A DNA stretch of 8,013 nucleotides, taken from contig CALRFM010000047.1 of NCBI GenBank assembly GCA_943356515.1, forward strand, positions 1 to 8,013, given 5' to 3'. Origin of the DNA: Patescibacteria group bacterium (lineage in GTDB: Bacteria; Patescibacteriota; Microgenomatia; UBA1406; GWC2-37-13). Shown in pieces: positions 6,172 through 8,013 of this stretch. A program made the translations under genes and the position numbers. The notes below the pieces were generated by a model. The model made no database searches. It was not told the DNA's origin and worked only from the letters and a program-made list of their open reading frames with translations. Positions within the stretch are counted from its first letter, which is position 1. The number at the start of each line of letters is the position of its first letter.

Positions 6172-6474
6172 ATGATATTCAGACTTGACCGGTTTTTTTT
6201 CGATGAAAAGGATGTGTTTACATTCCTCTTTGGTGTCTTTTTATTGGGAAGTTTTTATCTGAGTATCCCGTTGGCGCCCTTTAAATTCCCATCACTGGTA
6301 GTCCTCTTTTTCTACCTTGTTGTTACCCGCACCATGAAAAGTAGCATGACGTACCAGGGTTACTTTTTCCTCACTCTTCTTGGTTTCATTTTTTCGCTCT
6401 TTCTATCACCATATGGTTTGGCGGTATACCTCCTCATCGCATCACTCTTATATGGGTGGTTAAAAAAGATGTGA
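6172..6474 (+). CDS. Small multi-pass membrane protein (100 aa), unknown function
   Basis: A 100-residue very hydrophobic protein with a short charged N-terminus (RLDRFFFDEKD) and about four predicted membrane helices (roughly 15-33, 40-52, 62-78, 80-97), ending in KKM on what is probably the cytoplasmic side. Its ATG begins one base after the stop of the 36-aa ORF, so translation is likely coupled. No catalytic motif is visible and I do not recognise the family. A small MreD-like or other accessory membrane subunit would fit the size, but nothing in the sequence establishes that. The strand and the promoter in front of the 36-aa ORF suggest a two-gene unit, possibly continuing into the amidase gene 35 bases downstream. 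Confidence 0.7.
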   Translation: MIFRLDRFFFDEKDVFTFLFGVFLLGSFYLSIPLAPFKFPSLVVLFFYLVVTRTMKSSMTYQGYFFLTLLGFIFSLFLSPYGLAVYLLIASLLYGWLKKM

Positions 6475-6509
6475 TATTATTCAGTAATTCTTAGAAAACT
6501 ATTTGACTT

Positions 6510-7229
6510 ATGAAGTTTGAAAAAGTATATCGATATATTAATCCGAATAAATACATAGATATTTTTTCTCAACCTCAATGGTATTTGGAGATGCAACCAG
6601 AGTTAAAAGAATTTTTTTATGACTATGATGGCATCAGAGATAATAAATCAAAAAAGTGGCTCGATACAAGAAGCGAATATGTAACAATGGTTTGTGAATT
6701 GTTAGAAAATGATCGAATCTCTCTTGCTGATTCGGGAAGAAATTGGGATAACGATCGTTTACCCATAGACACAATAGTTATTCATCATTCAAGCACTCCG
6801 CCTGACACTGCAATTGAAGTAATCAATGCTCTTGGTTTGATACGTTTGTATGCGCCTTTTTATAGTCAAAAGGAGAATCAAGAATTTGGTCAACCCGTAT
6901 GGTCAAATCATAGGTATAAAAATAGGCAAACATTCATCGCCTATCATTACATAGTGAGAGAAGATGGTACTTTTGAGCATATTTTACAAGATTCTCACAT
7001 AGGTTGGCATTGTGGTAGTTGGAACTATAATTGCAGGAGTATTGCGATTTGCTTTCTTGATGATTTGAAAAAGGCTCCTCCAACAAGGAAAGCTCTACAG
7101 ACTGCAAAAAAAATTATTCGCAAATATCCACATTGTAAAATATTTGGTCACCGCGAAATCAAGCCATCAACTCTCTGTCCAGGAAATTTATTTCTCGGAA
7201 ATGAGGGGTGGAGAAATATTTTGCTATAG
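6510..7229 (+). CDS. N-acetylmuramoyl-L-alanine amidase (Amidase_2/PGRP fold)
   Basis: A 239-residue protein whose C-terminal two-thirds (about 85-235) is a zinc amidase of the Amidase_2/peptidoglycan-recognition family, which cuts the bond between N-acetylmuramic acid and L-alanine in peptidoglycan. The expected zinc ligands are present: H92 in TIVIHHSS, H214 in FGHRE and C223 in STLCPG. Y145/Y147 in AYHYIVREDGTFEHI and GWHCG (165-169) also fit the fold. The first 85 residues (aromatic and acidic, e.g. YIDIFSQPQWYLEMQP) match no domain I know. There is no signal peptide or membrane anchor, unlike a typical secreted housekeeping amidase, so release would need lysis or another route, as with phage endolysins. 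The start is 35 bases after the upstream stop; a TATTAT at 6475-6480 could be a -10 for a short-leader transcript. Nine of 15 arginines use AGA/AGG, unlike rarA (2 of 18). Confidence 0.85.
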   Translation: MKFEKVYRYINPNKYIDIFSQPQWYLEMQPELKEFFYDYDGIRDNKSKKWLDTRSEYVTMVCELLENDRISLADSGRNWDNDRLPIDTIVIHHSSTPPDTAIEVINALGLIRLYAPFYSQKENQEFGQPVWSNHRYKNRQTFIAYHYIVREDGTFEHILQDSHIGWHCGSWNYNCRSIAICFLDDLKKAPPTRKALQTAKKIIRKYPHCKIFGHREIKPSTLCPGNLFLGNEGWRNILL

Positions 7230-7284
7230 TCCTGTAATTGATAACGAAATTCTACTTTTTTGACTGTAGGAACTTCTCCAGGCA

Positions 7285-7313
7285 TTGCGTAACCCATAGT
7301 ATTTTTGTATAAT
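7285..7313 (+). promoter_or_regulatory. Promoter for the Tat lipoprotein gene
   Basis: TTGCGT (7285-7290) and TATAAT (7308-7313) are spaced by exactly 17 bases, with TG just before the -10. Nine bases separate the -10 from the ATG at 7323, so the mRNA would have a leader of only two or three bases. This argues for the ATG at 7323 over the in-frame TTG at 7305, which would lie upstream of the transcription start. Confidence 0.6.
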
Positions 7314-7322
7314 ACTGGGATT

Positions 7323-7874
7323 ATGGAAAGAAAAAAATTATCTCGAAGGGATTTTTTAAGATATAGTTCTTTGAGTACTGCTGCGGCAGTTTTAGCAGCA
7401 TGTGGTGGAGCAGGAGACCCAACTCCAACCTCTAAAGTTGCACAAGCTCAGAAAGCAGCAACATCCCCTGACTTACCAGCAGCGGAAGTAACTATTAATG
7501 AAGTAATGGATAAACTTATTCGTGCTGAAGTTGACAGAATAGTCAAAGAGTTTGCAGGACAAGATCCTCTTGTAGATGCGCTATTCTTAGCTAGTAAACA
7601 AAGACCAGGTGAACTTAATTCAATTTTCCCTCACCCTATACCTACAGGTTGGTCAGGTGAAAAAGGCCCAATTGCAGCAGTTCAATTAGGCGTGCCGACT
7701 TTTGGTGAGCGACCAATATTGCAGTTTAATACTCCAACATCTTCAGAAGAAATGAGAAGGGTGGAGAAAATCGATACATCTATTCGGTTTTCTAGTGGGT
7801 GGCAACTCATGGAGAGCGATAGAGTTAAATATATATTTCTCAAAAAAGAAGTATATACTCTTTTAGGTAATTAG
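7323..7874 (+). CDS. Predicted Tat-exported lipoprotein, unknown function
   Basis: A 183-residue protein starting at ATG 7323; a longer frame from a TTG at 7305 is unlikely because the -10 box overlaps it. The N-terminus is a classic twin-arginine signal, LSRRDFLRYSSLSTAAAVL (6-24), with R8-R9 and the SRRxFLR consensus. It is followed immediately by the lipobox LAAC, giving lipid-modified C27 and the glycine-rich start of the mature protein. A Pro/Thr/Ser/Ala-rich linker (28-55) precedes a folded-looking part of about 125 residues with a charged helix (INEVMDKLIRAEVDRIVKEF) and motifs such as PHPIPTGWSGEKG. I recognise no domain. Tat substrates usually fold or bind a cofactor before export, but no cofactor motif is visible. 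The signal resembles Chloroflexota-type Tat lipoproteins. Its stop overlaps the stop of the convergent transposase by four bases, and 8 of 12 arginines use AGA/AGG. Confidence 0.75.
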   Translation: MERKKLSRRDFLRYSSLSTAAAVLAACGGAGDPTPTSKVAQAQKAATSPDLPAAEVTINEVMDKLIRAEVDRIVKEFAGQDPLVDALFLASKQRPGELNSIFPHPIPTGWSGEKGPIAAVQLGVPTFGERPILQFNTPTSSEEMRRVEKIDTSIRFSSGWQLMESDRVKYIFLKKEVYTLLGN

Positions 7875-8013
7875 TACGAAACGTAACCAAAATACAACTT
7901 CATAATAGGTTCTAGTATGTTTTCTTTTCTGTGATTGTATCGGTATTCCATCTCCTTTAAGTATAACGGAAAGTTTGCTTTTGATACTCCACGATAATTG
8001 TAAAGTTTATGTT
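7871..8013 (-). CDS. C-terminal end of an IS1595/ISXO2-like transposase (partial, runs off the right edge)
   Basis: On the minus strand an open frame enters from the right edge and ends with TAA at 7873-7871, giving 46 residues. The visible part contains NYRGVSKANFPLYLKEMEYR followed by YNHRKEN. This matches the conserved end of ISXO2-like (IS1595 family) DDE transposases, which typically read like G.Y..VS..hl..YL.EF.fRYN.R. The catalytic residues would lie further upstream, outside the window, so integrity and activity cannot be judged. The frame converges on the Tat lipoprotein gene with a four-base overlap of the stop codons, which leaves no room for the usual non-coding insertion-sequence end between them. 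The family call rests on a short segment but the pattern is distinctive. Confidence 0.7.
   Translation of the reverse strand, partial: HKLYNYRGVSKANFPLYLKEMEYRYNHRKENILEPIMKLYFGYVSY

Noticed and set aside
7230..7284. Possible terminator after the amidase (TTCTAC / GTAGGA around 7248-7273)
   Set aside because: The stem is only six pairs with a wobble, and the T run is in the loop rather than after the stem.
7305..7322. TTG start for the lipoprotein, six residues upstream
   Set aside because: It overlaps the -10 hexamer and would be upstream of the predicted transcript start; the ATG at 7323 gives a standard Tat signal.

Overview
The window most likely comes from a member of the Candidate Phyla Radiation (Patescibacteria, Parcubacteria-like). 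This is inferred from several features: moderately AT-rich DNA, very tight gene packing, starts with no clear Shine-Dalgarno sequence and with -10 boxes almost touching the ATG, a tRNA without encoded CCA, a stand-alone riboflavin kinase domain, and membrane glycosyltransferases of a type common in that group. TGA is used as a stop by several confident genes, which argues against the UGA-recoding lineages (Gracilibacteria/Absconditabacteria). The phylum itself cannot be proven from this window.

Left part, minus strand (3800 down to 1): three surface-glycan genes in one apparent operon. They are a GT2 glycosyltransferase, an O-antigen ligase/polymerase-like membrane protein that overlaps it by 38 bases, and a GT39/ArnT-like membrane glycosyltransferase starting 15 bases later and running off the left edge. 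Together they look like part of a pathway that builds a glycan on a lipid carrier and transfers it on the outside of the membrane.

Centre, plus strand (3787-4829): a divergent promoter drives a tRNA with CAU anticodon. A riboflavin kinase gene begins one base after the tRNA discriminator, and an RmlC-like sugar epimerase overlaps it by ATGA. A perfect 14-bp inverted repeat lies inside the 3' end of the kinase gene. The epimerase converges on the minus-strand rarA gene (AAA+ replication/recombination ATPase) with two bases between the stop codons.

Right part: divergent from rarA is a pair of small unrecognised membrane-protein genes (36 and 100 aa). They are followed by an Amidase_2/PGRP-type peptidoglycan amidase without a signal peptide, a predicted Tat-exported lipoprotein of unknown function, and, on the minus strand, the C-terminal end of an IS1595/ISXO2-like transposase that runs off the right edge. 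The amidase and lipoprotein genes use AGA/AGG for arginine much more than rarA does, and with the transposase next to them this end may be acquired DNA.

The strongest recurring non-coding signal is a set of near-consensus -10 boxes 6-9 bases before start codons (GT2, rarA, the 36-aa ORF, the Tat lipoprotein), which suggests widespread leaderless transcription. I found no CRISPR array, no rRNA, no convincing intrinsic terminator and no stretch over 300 bases without a gene. No complete new defence or mobile system can be demonstrated here; the best candidates for new biology are listed as findings.
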